This document shows, piece after piece, positions 8,410-17,358 of a DNA stretch of 64,000 nucleotides (the stretch's first letter is position 1; the number at the start of each line of letters is the position of its first letter). The DNA is from Actinomyces sp. S6-Spd3 (lineage in GTDB: Bacteria; Actinomycetota; Actinomycetes; Actinomycetales; Actinomycetaceae), in the NCBI RefSeq assembly GCF_000758755.1, contig NZ_JRMV01000196.1:81165-145164 (forward strand), read 5' to 3'. The position numbers and the translations under genes were made by a program. The notes beneath the pieces were generated by a model. It ran no database searches, had not been told where the DNA came from, and saw only the letters and a program-made list of their open reading frames with translations.

Positions 8410-10323
8410 ATGTGTGGAATTGTTGGACACGTCGCATGTCAAGCCTCTCAGCGAAGCCGTCAGGTCGTCCTCGACGGCCTCTCACGCCTGGAATACCGCG
8501 GATATGACTCTGCAGGAATCGCCTTGGCGCGCCCGGGAGAACTGGACGTTATTAAGGCCGTCGGCAAGCTGGTCAACCTGCGCGAGGCCGTAGATTCTGA
8601 GGCACCAGCCGATGCTTACGCCGGGATCGGGCACACCCGTTGGGCAACTCACGGGCGCCCAACGGTTACAAACGCTCACCCCCACGTCAGCCCCGACGGA
8701 CGCTTCGCACTTGTCCACAATGGAATCATCGAAAACGCGGACAAACTGCGCACCCGGCTGCGCGCACAAGGCGCGGTTTTTGCCTCGGAAACCGATACGG
8801 AAGTGGTCGTGCACCTGCTTGCGCGCGCCTACGATCAGGCGGATGCGGCCTCGTACACGGAAGAAATTGCGGGGCTGAGTGGCACTGACGAGGCCGTCGC
8901 GCGACGGTTGGTCGTTGCAATGCGGGAAGTAACCGCCGAGCTCGAGGGAACTTTTACTCTGCTCGTGCTGTCCACCGATTCTCCCAATGTCATCGTTGCA
9001 GCGCGCAGGTCTTCGCCGCTGGTTATTGGCCTGGGTGAGGGAGAGAACTTCCTCGGCTCGGATGTCCTTGCTTTTATCGAGCACACGAATCGTGCGGTGG
9101 AAATCGGCCAAGATCAACTCGTTGTCGTGAGCGCTTCCGCTGTAACGGTCATCGGCGCGGGTGGGCATCCGGTTCCCCTAAAGGAATACGAGGTTGATTT
9201 TTCCGCGGATCGCGCGACCAAGGGCGGATGGCCGACCTTCATGGAGAAGGAAATTCACGAACAGCCTCGAGGCGTGGCTGATACTCTTGCCGATCGCATG
9301 GACTCGCACGAGCACTTGGCTTTGGACGAGATCCGCATCCCCGAGCACGTCCTGCGCGGGATCGACAAGATCATCATGATTGGCTGCGGAACTGCCTCCT
9401 ATGCGGGGCAGGTCGCACGTTACGCGATTGAGCACTGGTGCCGTATCCCCGTCGAGGTCGAACTCTCCAGCGAATTCCGCTACCGCGATCCGGTCGTTGG
9501 CGAGAAGACCCTGGTTGTCGCGATTTCTCAGAGCGGCGAAACGATGGATACGATCCAGGCAATCCGCCACGCCCGCGAACAGGGGGCGAAGGTCGTCGCG
9601 ATCGTCAACACTCCCGGTTCGACTATTTCGCGCGAATCCGATGCCGTCATCCTCACCCATGCTGGGCCTGAAATTGCGGTTGCCTCAACGAAGGCTTTCA
9701 CATCGCAGGTGACAGCGTGCTACATCCTCGGCCTGTATTTGGCACAGGTTCGCGGGAACAAGTACGCCGACGAAATCGCTGACTACATGGAGAAACTGGC
9801 GCGCCTTCCCGAGGCGATTCAGAAGGTTTTGGATAGCGGGGAGAGCGTTCGCCAATTCGCCCGCACGATGAAGGATGCGACCTCGGTGATCTACTTGGGG
9901 CGACACGTGGGTTACCCCGTCGCACTTGAGGGCGCACTCAAACTTAAGGAGATCTGCTACATCCACGCGGAGGGTTTTGCGGCCGGCGAGCTCAAGCACG
10001 GGCCGATTGCCCTGGTGGATGAAGGCCAGCCGGTTGTGGTTATTGTGCCAACTCCGCGCCGCCCCGAACTACACGCGAAGGTCTTGGCGAACATCCAAGA
10101 GGTCCGCGCGCGCGGAGCCAGGACAATTGTCATCGCAGAGGAAGGCGATACATCGGTTGATGAGTTCGCTGAAGTTGTCTTCCGCGTTCCTCCCGTTCCG
10201 ACGCTATATGCGCCGCTGCTGACAATTGTTCCACTGCAGATTTTTGCGTGTGAGCTTGCAGCGGTGAAGGGGCTGGATGTTGATCAGCCTCGAAACCTCG
10301 CCAAGTCCGTCACCGTGGAGTAG
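8410..10323 (+). CDS. glmS: Glutamine-fructose-6-phosphate aminotransferase
   Basis: Makes glucosamine 6-phosphate from fructose 6-phosphate and glutamine, the entry to peptidoglycan amino sugars. The frame is open well upstream, but the start must be the ATG at 8410 because the class II glutamine amidotransferase needs its catalytic Cys at position 2 (MCGIVG). The protein has 637 residues: an N-terminal amidase domain (HTRWATHG, NGIIEN, SETDTE) followed by two SIS isomerase domains (IGCGTASYAG, SQSGETMDT; LGRHVGYP, HGPIALVD) and the C-terminal family tail DQPRNLAKSVTVE. No convincing ribosome binding site is visible. No glmS ribozyme is seen upstream; the gap to xylR is only 68 bp. Confidence 0.96.
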   Translation: MCGIVGHVACQASQRSRQVVLDGLSRLEYRGYDSAGIALARPGELDVIKAVGKLVNLREAVDSEAPADAYAGIGHTRWATHGRPTVTNAHPHVSPDGRFALVHNGIIENADKLRTRLRAQGAVFASETDTEVVVHLLARAYDQADAASYTEEIAGLSGTDEAVARRLVVAMREVTAELEGTFTLLVLSTDSPNVIVAARRSSPLVIGLGEGENFLGSDVLAFIEHTNRAVEIGQDQLVVVSASAVTVIGAGGHPVPLKEYEVDFSADRATKGGWPTFMEKEIHEQPRGVADTLADRMDSHEHLALDEIRIPEHVLRGIDKIIMIGCGTASYAGQVARYAIEHWCRIPVEVELSSEFRYRDPVVGEKTLVVAISQSGETMDTIQAIRHAREQGAKVVAIVNTPGSTISRESDAVILTHAGPEIAVASTKAFTSQVTACYILGLYLAQVRGNKYADEIADYMEKLARLPEAIQKVLDSGESVRQFARTMKDATSVIYLGRHVGYPVALEGALKLKEICYIHAEGFAAGELKHGPIALVDEGQPVVVIVPTPRRPELHAKVLANIQEVRARGARTIVIAEEGDTSVDEFAEVVFRVPPVPTLYAPLLTIVPLQIFACELAAVKGLDVDQPRNLAKSVTVE

Positions 10324-10603
10324 GAGCGGCTGCGCGGCTGCGACCTCAGCGCGAGGCAGCAGCTGCGACTTCAGCACGAAGCAGACGAACGCCGTTTTCT
10401 GCTTTGACGACCTCTCCACCGGACAAAGTGCGTCATAGCTCGAAGGATAGGCGTGAAATAGGTGCGCTATGCCCACACATTGACGCACTTTGTCCGCGGG
10501 CGGATACTCCGGTGGGGATATCCCGGTGGAGATACTCCAGGCGGATACTCCGGGCGGATACTCCGGGGGGCCGATAATTCAACGAGCGCTTAGGCAAGCA
10601 CTG
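10324..10603. repeat. Intergenic islet of palindromes and short tandem repeats
   Basis: No gene is seen in these 280 bp, which are almost entirely repetitive. Two imperfect 25-bp tandem copies lie at 10337-10361 and 10362-10386 (20 of 25 positions identical). A perfect 16-bp inverted repeat CGGACAAAGTGCGTCA follows at 10420-10435 and 10481-10496, enclosing a shorter one (CATAGC 10434-10439, GCTATG 10466-10471). Then come about five degenerate 14-bp copies of GCGGATACTCCGGG between 10500 and 10568. The palindrome could act as a bidirectional terminator between the convergent genes glmS and the DUF4862 gene, but it has no U-tract. Confidence 0.7.
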
Positions 10604-11503
10604 TCAGTGAAGCTCGCACGCCTTGTAGACATGGGTCAGCATCGCGAGGCGCTCCTCCAAGGTCGCGTCCTTGGGCACGCACATCTTCGCACCCAAATAG
10701 TTGCACCCGCCCTCGATTGCGGCCTGTGCGCAGCGCTTAATTTCTGCATTACTCATGAGCGATGCCGGTTCATCGGTCTGGCCGGGCAGGTGCCCATCAA
10801 TCCAGGCATAGCCGTACTGAGTTTCTTCCGGACCCGCTCCAGAGAAGACGACGCCATCTAGAACCCCGCGCTTTCCGGCCGCAACAATGTAATCGTAGGC
10901 AGCATCGGCACTGCGTTCTTCTAGAACCGAGCGTCCCCAGTTAATGAGGACACCGACCTCAAACTCGGCGGCGATCTGGATTTCTTCGTCGATCGAGAGG
11001 AATCCCTTTTCCGGTTTTTGCTCGGCGATAAAGCGGTCGCAGTGCTCAATCACGAGCTTCGCACCGTACCAGTCCCATTCGCGCAGAACTTCCAGAGATC
11101 GCCTGAACGCGTCCCCTTCCGCGGTCCGAGTGGGTGCCGAGTGCACTTCAATGCGCGTCACCACATGACGATCAGCATGCTCACACAACTTGCCCAGGTC
11201 CTCGCGCAGCTGGCGGGTGAAAGCCAGCGCGGCCTCGCGACCCTCCCTTTCTGGCGAGGCCAAGCCGAAGGTGGCGTCTTTACCGACGTTTTGCATGGTG
11301 CCGGGGATGGCGGTGATGGTGTTGAAATCCCAGTTCGCGGCGAGTAGGCCGGCAAGAAATTCGTTGTCCGTGGCGATCTGTCCGGGATAGGGCATTTCGA
11401 GGCCATTGATCCACGGCTGCTGCGCGAGAAGTTTGTAATAGTCCTCTTGCAGTTCCGGGGCGGGATGCGAGGCATAGGCTCCGATAATGAATGGAATTGT
11501 CAT
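10604..11503 (-). CDS. DUF4862 family protein
   Basis: A 299-residue soluble protein that looks like a sugar-isomerase-type TIM barrel of the DUF4862 family (IIGAYASHP at the N-terminus, then alternating strands and helices with VIEHCD and GVLINWGRS in the centre). The function is not established. Two in-frame ATGs lie 9 bp apart; the inner one at 11503 is preferred because AGAAGG sits 9 bp before it but directly against the outer one. Convergent with glmS across the repeat islet. A role in sugar metabolism is a guess from the fold and surroundings. Confidence 0.7.
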   Translation of the reverse strand: MTIPFIIGAYASHPAPELQEDYYKLLAQQPWINGLEMPYPGQIATDNEFLAGLLAANWDFNTITAIPGTMQNVGKDATFGLASPEREGREAALAFTRQLREDLGKLCEHADRHVVTRIEVHSAPTRTAEGDAFRRSLEVLREWDWYGAKLVIEHCDRFIAEQKPEKGFLSIDEEIQIAAEFEVGVLINWGRSVLEERSADAAYDYIVAAGKRGVLDGVVFSGAGPEETQYGYAWIDGHLPGQTDEPASLMSNAEIKRCAQAAIEGGCNYLGAKMCVPKDATLEERLAMLTHVYKACELH

Positions 11504-11684
11504 CGTGATCATCCTTCTGTGAATGTCGCCGTCGTTGGGACACGCACCTATAAGTCTGACAGGTCAAGCTGCAAAACGCAGCATATTCATCAGACAAATT
11601 TACCCTCAGAAGAGACCCGCATCAAAGTCCTCATCCAGTCTCAATCCAGCTCGTTCAAATCTGAAAAACGCTAAACTCACGCAC

Positions 11685-12614
11685 ATGGACCGTAATGAGC
11701 TGATTCAACGCACTTTTCCCTATCTTTTGAAGCGCTTGGAAGACGCTGGCATCGATGCCACTCCCCAGGTTGATCCGAAAACAAACGGCTACATTCTGAC
11801 CGTCGACACCATGCACTTCAACGTCGAAAATCTCCTGTCAGATCTGTCGCGCATCGACCCGGTCAAGCACCAAGAGCAAATCGAACGCTGGGTTGCCTTC
11901 ATGATTGAAACTCTGCGGATGCCCGAGTACTCGATCAGTGATCCCGATGAGCTTCGCAAGCGAATCCGCACACGCATCATCCGGGGCGGACAGAGCTCAG
12001 ATCTCCCCATCACCTACATTCGTCCATTCACCGCCGGATTAGCCACAGCGCTCTATCTGGATTTCCCGAACAGCGTGTCATTGGTGACGGATCAAAGTCT
12101 TGCTCGATACCCACTTTCGGTTGACGAACTTTTCCACTACGGCCAGATCAACACCGATAACGAGCCAATCGATACGAAGCAACAGGTGGGTCCGTTTACC
12201 GAACTGCTGGGAGAATCACCATTCATCGCCGGCAAGGCGGCAAACATTGGTGCGTTGGTAAGCAATCTCCAAATTAATGCCCCCCACGGATTGTTCTTCG
12301 CCATTCCGCAGCGCTCCGTCCTGCTCTATGCGCCCATCGATCCGGAGGACATCTCACGACAGATACTCCAGATGGCCGACTACATGCGCTTCGCGGTCAT
12401 GGAAGAATTCGGCAATAACAACGGCTACGCGATCAGTCGCGATATCTTCTACTGCTTACCCACCGGAGAATTCGGTCCTATTACCCAGGGTGACAATCCC
12501 CAACTTCACGAGCTTTTCAGCAATCCAGAGATCGACTTCGAGACCTTCATCGGGCTTGCAGAAAAATACTTGTATCTACCTGAAAGTTTCGTCCAACGCT
12601 TCCTCGCGAAGTGA
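11685..12614 (+). CDS. Hypothetical protein, DUF1444/YtpQ-like at best
   Basis: A 309-residue soluble protein that I do not recognise with certainty. No signal peptide or membrane segment. The frame is open further upstream to 11523, but the ATG at 11685 starts the compact sequence MDRNELIQRTFPYLLK and leaves room for a promoter. A central stretch (PITYIRPFTAGLATALYLDFP, then VSLVTDQSLARYPLS) is loosely reminiscent of the YtpQ/DUF1444 family; this is only a suggestion. It ends 14 bp before a strong hairpin and is not obviously linked to its neighbours. Confidence 0.7.
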   Translation: MDRNELIQRTFPYLLKRLEDAGIDATPQVDPKTNGYILTVDTMHFNVENLLSDLSRIDPVKHQEQIERWVAFMIETLRMPEYSISDPDELRKRIRTRIIRGGQSSDLPITYIRPFTAGLATALYLDFPNSVSLVTDQSLARYPLSVDELFHYGQINTDNEPIDTKQQVGPFTELLGESPFIAGKAANIGALVSNLQINAPHGLFFAIPQRSVLLYAPIDPEDISRQILQMADYMRFAVMEEFGNNNGYAISRDIFYCLPTGEFGPITQGDNPQLHELFSNPEIDFETFIGLAEKYLYLPESFVQRFLAK

Positions 12615-12627
12615 ATAGAACAGAAGC

Positions 12628-12666
12628 AAGCCACTCGCGCAGCCGGCGACCAGCTGCGCGAGGCTT
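12628..12666 (+). terminator. Hairpin after the hypothetical gene
   Basis: AAGC plus CTCGCGCAG (12628-12642, with a 2-nt bulge) pairs with CTGCGCGAG plus GCTT ending at 12666, giving a 13-bp G+C-rich stem directly downstream of the stop at 12614. There is no long T-tract, so termination is plausible rather than certain. Confidence 0.5.
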
Positions 12667-12713
12667 GTCTCAGTGCGTCTCAAGGTGATGCTCGCCGCCT
12701 TTCATCATTCAGT

Positions 12714-12742
12714 TTGACTTATCGTTTCTCATTCCCTAAAGT
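12714..12742 (+). promoter_or_regulatory. tRNA-Leu promoter
   Basis: TTGACT (12714-12719) and TAAAGT (12737-12742) are separated by exactly 17 bp, and the -10 ends 10 bp before the mature tRNA 5' end. This is a near-consensus housekeeping promoter in the expected position. Confidence 0.75.
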
Positions 12743-12752
12743 TTCCACGTAC

Positions 12753-12836
12753 GCGCGAGTGGCGGAATAGGCAGACGCGCACGGTTCAGGTCCGTGTCCT
12801 AGTGATAGGGTGGGGGTTCAACTCCCCCCTCGCGCA
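12753..12836 (+). tRNA. tRNA-Leu (anticodon CAG)
   Basis: An 84-nt class II tRNA. The acceptor stem GCGCGAG pairs with CTCGCGC, and A12836 is the discriminator expected for leucine. The anticodon stem CACGG/CCGTG frames the loop TTCAGGT, so the anticodon is CAG, reading CUG. The long variable arm folds as CCTA/TAGG, and the T arm is GGGGG-TTCAACT-CCCCC. CCA is not encoded. Confidence 0.97.
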
Positions 12837-12842
12837 CGTAGT

Positions 12843-12875
12843 AAGGACCCAGCGAAAGCTGGGTCCTTTTGTTTT
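12843..12875 (+). terminator. Intrinsic terminator of tRNA-Leu
   Basis: AAGGACCCAGC and GCTGGGTCCTT form a perfect stem around a GAAA tetraloop, followed by TTTTGTTTT. This is the best textbook intrinsic terminator in the window and starts 7 nt after the tRNA. Confidence 0.92.
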
Positions 12876-12991
12876 ACCCGCCGAGGCCTGGCCCGCCTCA
12901 TGCGCGAAGCAGGCGTCATGCGTACCTTGCTTGACCAAACTGTGAGGCCGGCTGACGCCTCAAGCGCCAACCGGCCTCGCAAAGCAGTCGT

Positions 12992-13927
12992 TCAGTCCTG
13001 CGAAACTCCGGCTATGAGTTCACGAACCCACGTCCGCGCGCGGCGATAGTCCTCGTCATCTTGAGGAACATCCGCGCTATTGACCGTCGAGCTGGGGTAG
13101 GACCCCATGAAGCGCACGTCTGGGGAAACACGGTACAGGCCTCGTAAAGCAGCCTGAATGTGCTCCTGAGTAATGTGCCCAACCATGTCGATCGAGAAGG
13201 TATAGGCACCCAGGCCATCACCGCTCGGGCGTGATTCGATTCGTGACAGGTCCACGTCGTGCACCGAGAACTGCTCGAGGAGACGCATGAGCGACCCCGC
13301 CTGGTTCACCGGCAGCGCGACTTGAATCGTTGTCTTGTCGTGTCCTGTCGGCGCAGTCAAGGAGCCTTCAATCGGCCTTCTCACGCAGACGAAACGCGTA
13401 ATGGCACCCGGATTATCCGCAACATCCGTGAAGAGCGATTCCAAGCCGTAGCGCTCAACCGAGGTCGCATTGCACAAGACCGCGTCGAATGCTCCCTCAC
13501 TCGCACCCAAAGTCTCAGCCGCTGCGGCAGTTGAAGTCGCGGGAACGTGAACGACACCCGGGAAGGTTTCCTCGGCCCAGTTTCGACACTGTGCCCACGC
13601 ATGCGGGTGCGTCCCGATCTTCCGAATGTCTTCCGCGCGCGTCCCAGGGCGGACAGCCAAGTGGAAGGTAATGGGAACCAGCATTTCCGCGCGGATCACG
13701 AGCTGCGGGTAGTCCGCGAGCGCATCGAGCGTCGCGTTGACCCCGCCCTCGATGGAATTCTCGATCGGAACGACCGCCCAATCTGCCTTTCCCTCACGTA
13801 CCGCTTTCATTGCCAGCGGAGGAGAAGTCAGGGGAATAAGCTCAGCGTTCTCCGGGGCAACCTGACGCAGAGCCTGCTCTGTGAAAGTCCCAAAGGGCCC
13901 CAGGAATGCGATTCGCAGCTTGCTCAC
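12992..13927 (-). CDS. pheA: Prephenate dehydratase
   Basis: Converts prephenate to phenylpyruvate in phenylalanine biosynthesis. A 311-residue monofunctional enzyme with no fused chorismate mutase. The N-terminal catalytic domain shows FLGPFGTFTE, VPIENSIEGG and the TRF motif (ITRFVCV) that carries the catalytic Thr. The C-terminal ACT domain has the phenylalanine-binding ESRP motif followed by YTFSIDMVGH, so feedback inhibition by Phe is expected. The start is GTG at 13927, overlapping the stop of the DedA gene by 4 bp (GTGA), which indicates translational coupling. Confidence 0.93.
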   Translation of the reverse strand: MSKLRIAFLGPFGTFTEQALRQVAPENAELIPLTSPPLAMKAVREGKADWAVVPIENSIEGGVNATLDALADYPQLVIRAEMLVPITFHLAVRPGTRAEDIRKIGTHPHAWAQCRNWAEETFPGVVHVPATSTAAAAETLGASEGAFDAVLCNATSVERYGLESLFTDVADNPGAITRFVCVRRPIEGSLTAPTGHDKTTIQVALPVNQAGSLMRLLEQFSVHDVDLSRIESRPSGDGLGAYTFSIDMVGHITQEHIQAALRGLYRVSPDVRFMGSYPSSTVNSADVPQDDEDYRRARTWVRELIAGVSQD

Positions 13928-14622
13928 TCGGCGTGCTCCTCCTGCGCGAGGGCTTCAGTTTCACTGGCCTCAGTCTGCTCGCCTGAACGCTTCTTTCCAA
14001 CGATCTCAATGATCACGGGCAGAACCGAGACGAGGATGATGACACCCAAGATCAAGGTCAGGTTGTCGTGCACGAAGGGAACATTACCCAGCAGCGAGCC
14101 AACGAGGATGAATCCCGCGCCCCAGATCAGGGCACCCAAGGTGTTGAAGATCAGGAACTTCACGTAGGGGTAGCGTGCCATTCCTGCCGCGAGCGGAATG
14201 AAGGTACGAACGAAGGGGATGAAACGACCAATGACCAGCGAACGCCCGCCGTAGTCACGGAAGTATCGCTCGGCCTTCTCCAAGTGCTCGGTCTTCAAGA
14301 CTCGAGCATCCGGCTTGAAGAACTTGCGTCCCCACTTTGCGCCGAGGAAGTAACCGATCTGTGCGCCGATGAAGGCCGCAACAACAACCATGATGATCAG
14401 TGTCGGCAGGTGTAGCCCCAGTCGATCGTGGAGCAAACCCGCAGTGAACAGCAGAGATTCGCCGGGAAGGACCGGGAAGAGAACACCGGATTCGATGAGG
14501 ACAATGAGCATTGTTCCCCACAAAACCCACGGTCCCATTGCGACCAGCAGGCTTTCGGGGTCCTTGAACCAGTTGATGAAGGTATCCAGACCTGAGGCAT
14601 TGACCATGACGGCAGCAAGCAT
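13924..14622 (-). CDS. DedA family membrane protein
   Basis: A 232-residue integral membrane protein of the DedA/VTT (SNARE-associated) family, thought to act in lipid flipping or proton-dependent membrane homeostasis. The hallmarks are the re-entrant segment FPVLPGESLLF and the Arg-containing GRFIPFVRTFIPLAAGM. About five hydrophobic segments are visible and the tail is acidic. The frame could begin at a GTG at 14646, but the ATG at 14622 has AAGGAAA just ahead of it. First gene of a two-gene unit with pheA, and divergent from a flippase-like gene. Confidence 0.9.
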   Translation of the reverse strand: MLAAVMVNASGLDTFINWFKDPESLLVAMGPWVLWGTMLIVLIESGVLFPVLPGESLLFTAGLLHDRLGLHLPTLIIMVVVAAFIGAQIGYFLGAKWGRKFFKPDARVLKTEHLEKAERYFRDYGGRSLVIGRFIPFVRTFIPLAAGMARYPYVKFLIFNTLGALIWGAGFILVGSLLGNVPFVHDNLTLILGVIILVSVLPVIIEIVGKKRSGEQTEASETEALAQEEHAE

Positions 14623-14711
14623 GCAGATTTCCTTAAACTCGGGCACCGTTCACTTAAGAGTGCACGGCATGTTACGAAGTCAACCCTACCGGTCTTTAGA
14701 AGACAGATAGG

Positions 14712-17324
14712 ATGTCATCCATGGAGAATTCCGAGGAACTGATCACGTCCGAGGCCACTGACGCCCCGCAGCCCCCTGCGTCCGCGTCCGAGCAGGCCGA
14801 AGAAAGCACCCCCGATCACGCTCCCGTACGCCAGTCAAGACTTCCCGAGGCGGTCTTTTTCGCCGATCGGGTTCATTACCGTCGCCGCCGTCGCTCCGAC
14901 CTTGTCGAGGCCATTTTCTGCCTCCTCGGTATCGCCTTGGCGTGGGGGCTGGGTTTCGTCGCCTCCTCAACAACCGAAGGTGTTGCCGAAGATGTCCTAC
15001 GCGTGACAGTCATTCGTGATCTGCTGCTCATGCCCTTGTCCGTTGTCGAAGGCTTGACCATTCTTGTCACCCCGATCGCCGTAATCGGCATGCTGCTCTT
15101 CCGTCGGCAGGTCTCCACAGCAATCGAAGCACTGACAACAAGCGTGATCGCAGGTGTCGCCTCGTACGTAATCTTGCTGGGACTGCGTCAACTTCCCGAA
15201 ACCGCAACCGCCCCGCTAAGCGTCACCTATTCGGAAAACGGGCAAACGGCCTCGTACATTGCAATCAACTTGGTCGCCATCGCGCTCATTGCACTCTTCA
15301 CTGCGGCAGGCGAGGCCGAGGCCATGCGCACGATTCGCTGGTCGTACTGGGCACTCGCCGTCATCATCGTCATTTGGGTTTTGCGCGGCCAGCTCACGCT
15401 TCCCTCGGCGGTATTCTCCGTGCTCTTGGGACGCACTTTCGGATCGGCCTCGCGCTTTGTTTTGGGATTCCAAGACCGTAGCGCTTCGGGCGGGCAGATC
15501 GTACGCGCACTTCTCTCGATTCGGATCACGCCCCAACGCATCATTCGCACAGATCTTCTTCCTGCGGGGGTCAACCTGGAAACATGGCTGGTCACCGAAA
15601 CAGAACATGGCCATTTCCACGCGGAACCCCACGCATCCGATTCGGCTGAATACACGATTCCACGTCGTCCCCCCGTTGATGGCAATCGCCACTACCAGGT
15701 GTGGGATATCTATGGTGTACCCTACGAGATCACGATGCTCGACCCGGGGCGCGGAATGACCGGGACACTTTTGGAAGTGTGGAATAACGTCCGTCTTCGC
15801 GGCCTTTCCCGTTGGGTCTCCCCCTCTGTGAAGGCTGCTGCCGAGCGTTCCATGCTGACCACCATTTCCGCAAAGCGCGCGGGCGTCCATCTGCCCGAAC
15901 CCATGGGGCTTGCGCAGGCGGGCGACTCCATCATGACCGTCATGCGCGTGCTTCCACCAACCGCATCTTTGAAGGATCTTGCCGAGGCAGATGCACTCAC
16001 CGATGAGATCCTTGACGAGGCCTGGAAGCAGTTGGTCTTCGCGCACTCCCATGCGATCAGTCACCGCCACATCGCCCCTTCTTCCCTGGTTGTGGATGAG
16101 TCTTCCCAGGTATGGCTGATCCACTGGGATGAGGGCGAGGTTGCAACGAACGAGCTCAATCAGCGCATCGATGTTGCCCAGATGCTCACCCTGCTTGCGA
16201 TCTATGTCGGAAAGGACCGGGCGCTGGCCTCGGCGCGACGAAATCTCTCCGAAGAAGCTTTGGTCGGCTGCGCGCCGGTACTGCAAAAGGCTGTCCTACC
16301 TTCGGAGGTTACTGCAAGCCTTCGACGCAGCGATCTCCTTGACAAACTCCGCGAAGAGATCGTTGCCGATACTCCTCAAGAGTCCGTCCAACCGGCGAAT
16401 TTGCAACGTTTCGCTCCCAAGACGATGATCACCTTCGCAGTTCTTGCGCTCGCGGCCATCATCTTGATGGGTTCCTTGAACTTCTCCGATATCGTCGCAG
16501 CCGTCAAGCAGGCCAACCCAATCTGGATTGCCATTGCTTTCGCTTTCGCAGCTGCAACATGGGTTGGCGGCGCTGTTCCTCTGGTCGCTTTCAGCCAAGA
16601 GAAGGTCAAGTTCGGAGACTCGATTCTTGCTCAGGTCGCTGCTTCGATTGTCACTCTGGTCGCACCTGCTGGAATTGGGCCCGCCGCACTCAACCTGCGC
16701 TTCCTCACCAAGCAGAAGATGAGCACAGCCGCTGCGGTTACAACCGTGACTCTTCAGCAGATTTCACAGTTCCTCGTGACTATTTCGCTGCTCGTCACCG
16801 TTTTGTTCTTCTCCGGTTCCTCGCTGTCTGTATCGCTGCCTTATGGCGCGATCATTGCCGGTGTCGCAGTTGTCGCCCTTGTGGTGATTATCTGCATCTC
16901 GATCCCGAAGGTCCGAAAGTTTATTTGGTCGAAGATCGAACCCACGTGGAAGCAGGTCTATCCGCGCCTCATGTGGGTTGCCGGCCAGCCCCAGCGCCTC
17001 CTGGCGGTTCTTGCGGGGAACATGCTCATGAACATCGGCTTCGTTGGTGCGTTCTGGGCTTCGCTCAAGGCCATGGGCGGGTCGCTGAATCTTGTGACCC
17101 TGTCGATTACCTACTTGGCATCGAACTCCTTGGGTTCGGTTGTGCCCTCCCCCGGTGGTATTGGTCCTGTCGAGGCCGCGCTCACCGGTGGTTTGCAGGT
17201 GGCAGGTATCGGCGTGTCGATCGCATTGCCAACCGCAATCATCTACCGCCTCGTGACCTTCTATGGCCGCGCGCCCTTCGGTTGGGTTGCACTGAAGATC
17301 ATGCAGAAGCGGAACCTAATCTGA
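14712..17324 (+). CDS. Flippase-like (LPG synthase TM domain) protein with degenerate kinase-like domain
   Basis: An 870-residue membrane protein in three parts. After an acidic 55-residue head there are about six hydrophobic segments (residues 58-260). A soluble middle (about 280-555) has the layout of an aminoglycoside-kinase-like domain, with SHRHIAPSSLVVDE where kinases have HGDxHxxNxL and LIHWDEG where they have LIDFD. The C-terminal third (about 570-865) is the lysylphosphatidylglycerol-synthase/UPF0104 membrane domain, ending with the conserved SNSLGSVVPSPGGIGPVEAAL. The catalytic Asp of the kinase loop is missing, so the middle is probably a binding or regulatory module. The second ATG at 14721 lies 7 bp after TAGGAT and may be a leaderless start. 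It probably translocates or gates a lipid or glycolipid. Confidence 0.85.
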   Translation: MSSMENSEELITSEATDAPQPPASASEQAEESTPDHAPVRQSRLPEAVFFADRVHYRRRRRSDLVEAIFCLLGIALAWGLGFVASSTTEGVAEDVLRVTVIRDLLLMPLSVVEGLTILVTPIAVIGMLLFRRQVSTAIEALTTSVIAGVASYVILLGLRQLPETATAPLSVTYSENGQTASYIAINLVAIALIALFTAAGEAEAMRTIRWSYWALAVIIVIWVLRGQLTLPSAVFSVLLGRTFGSASRFVLGFQDRSASGGQIVRALLSIRITPQRIIRTDLLPAGVNLETWLVTETEHGHFHAEPHASDSAEYTIPRRPPVDGNRHYQVWDIYGVPYEITMLDPGRGMTGTLLEVWNNVRLRGLSRWVSPSVKAAAERSMLTTISAKRAGVHLPEPMGLAQAGDSIMTVMRVLPPTASLKDLAEADALTDEILDEAWKQLVFAHSHAISHRHIAPSSLVVDESSQVWLIHWDEGEVATNELNQRIDVAQMLTLLAIYVGKDRALASARRNLSEEALVGCAPVLQKAVLPSEVTASLRRSDLLDKLREEIVADTPQESVQPANLQRFAPKTMITFAVLALAAIILMGSLNFSDIVAAVKQANPIWIAIAFAFAAATWVGGAVPLVAFSQEKVKFGDSILAQVAASIVTLVAPAGIGPAALNLRFLTKQKMSTAAAVTTVTLQQISQFLVTISLLVTVLFFSGSSLSVSLPYGAIIAGVAVVALVVIICISIPKVRKFIWSKIEPTWKQVYPRLMWVAGQPQRLLAVLAGNMLMNIGFVGAFWASLKAMGGSLNLVTLSITYLASNSLGSVVPSPGGIGPVEAALTGGLQVAGIGVSIALPTAIIYRLVTFYGRAPFGWVALKIMQKRNLI

Positions 17325-17358
17325 GCGGTCCGCAGCGATATCTTTGCGCGCCCCACGC

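Noticed and set aside
10500..10568. CRISPR-like short repeats
   Set aside because: Units are about 14 bp, degenerate and adjacent without unique spacers; no cas genes are present.
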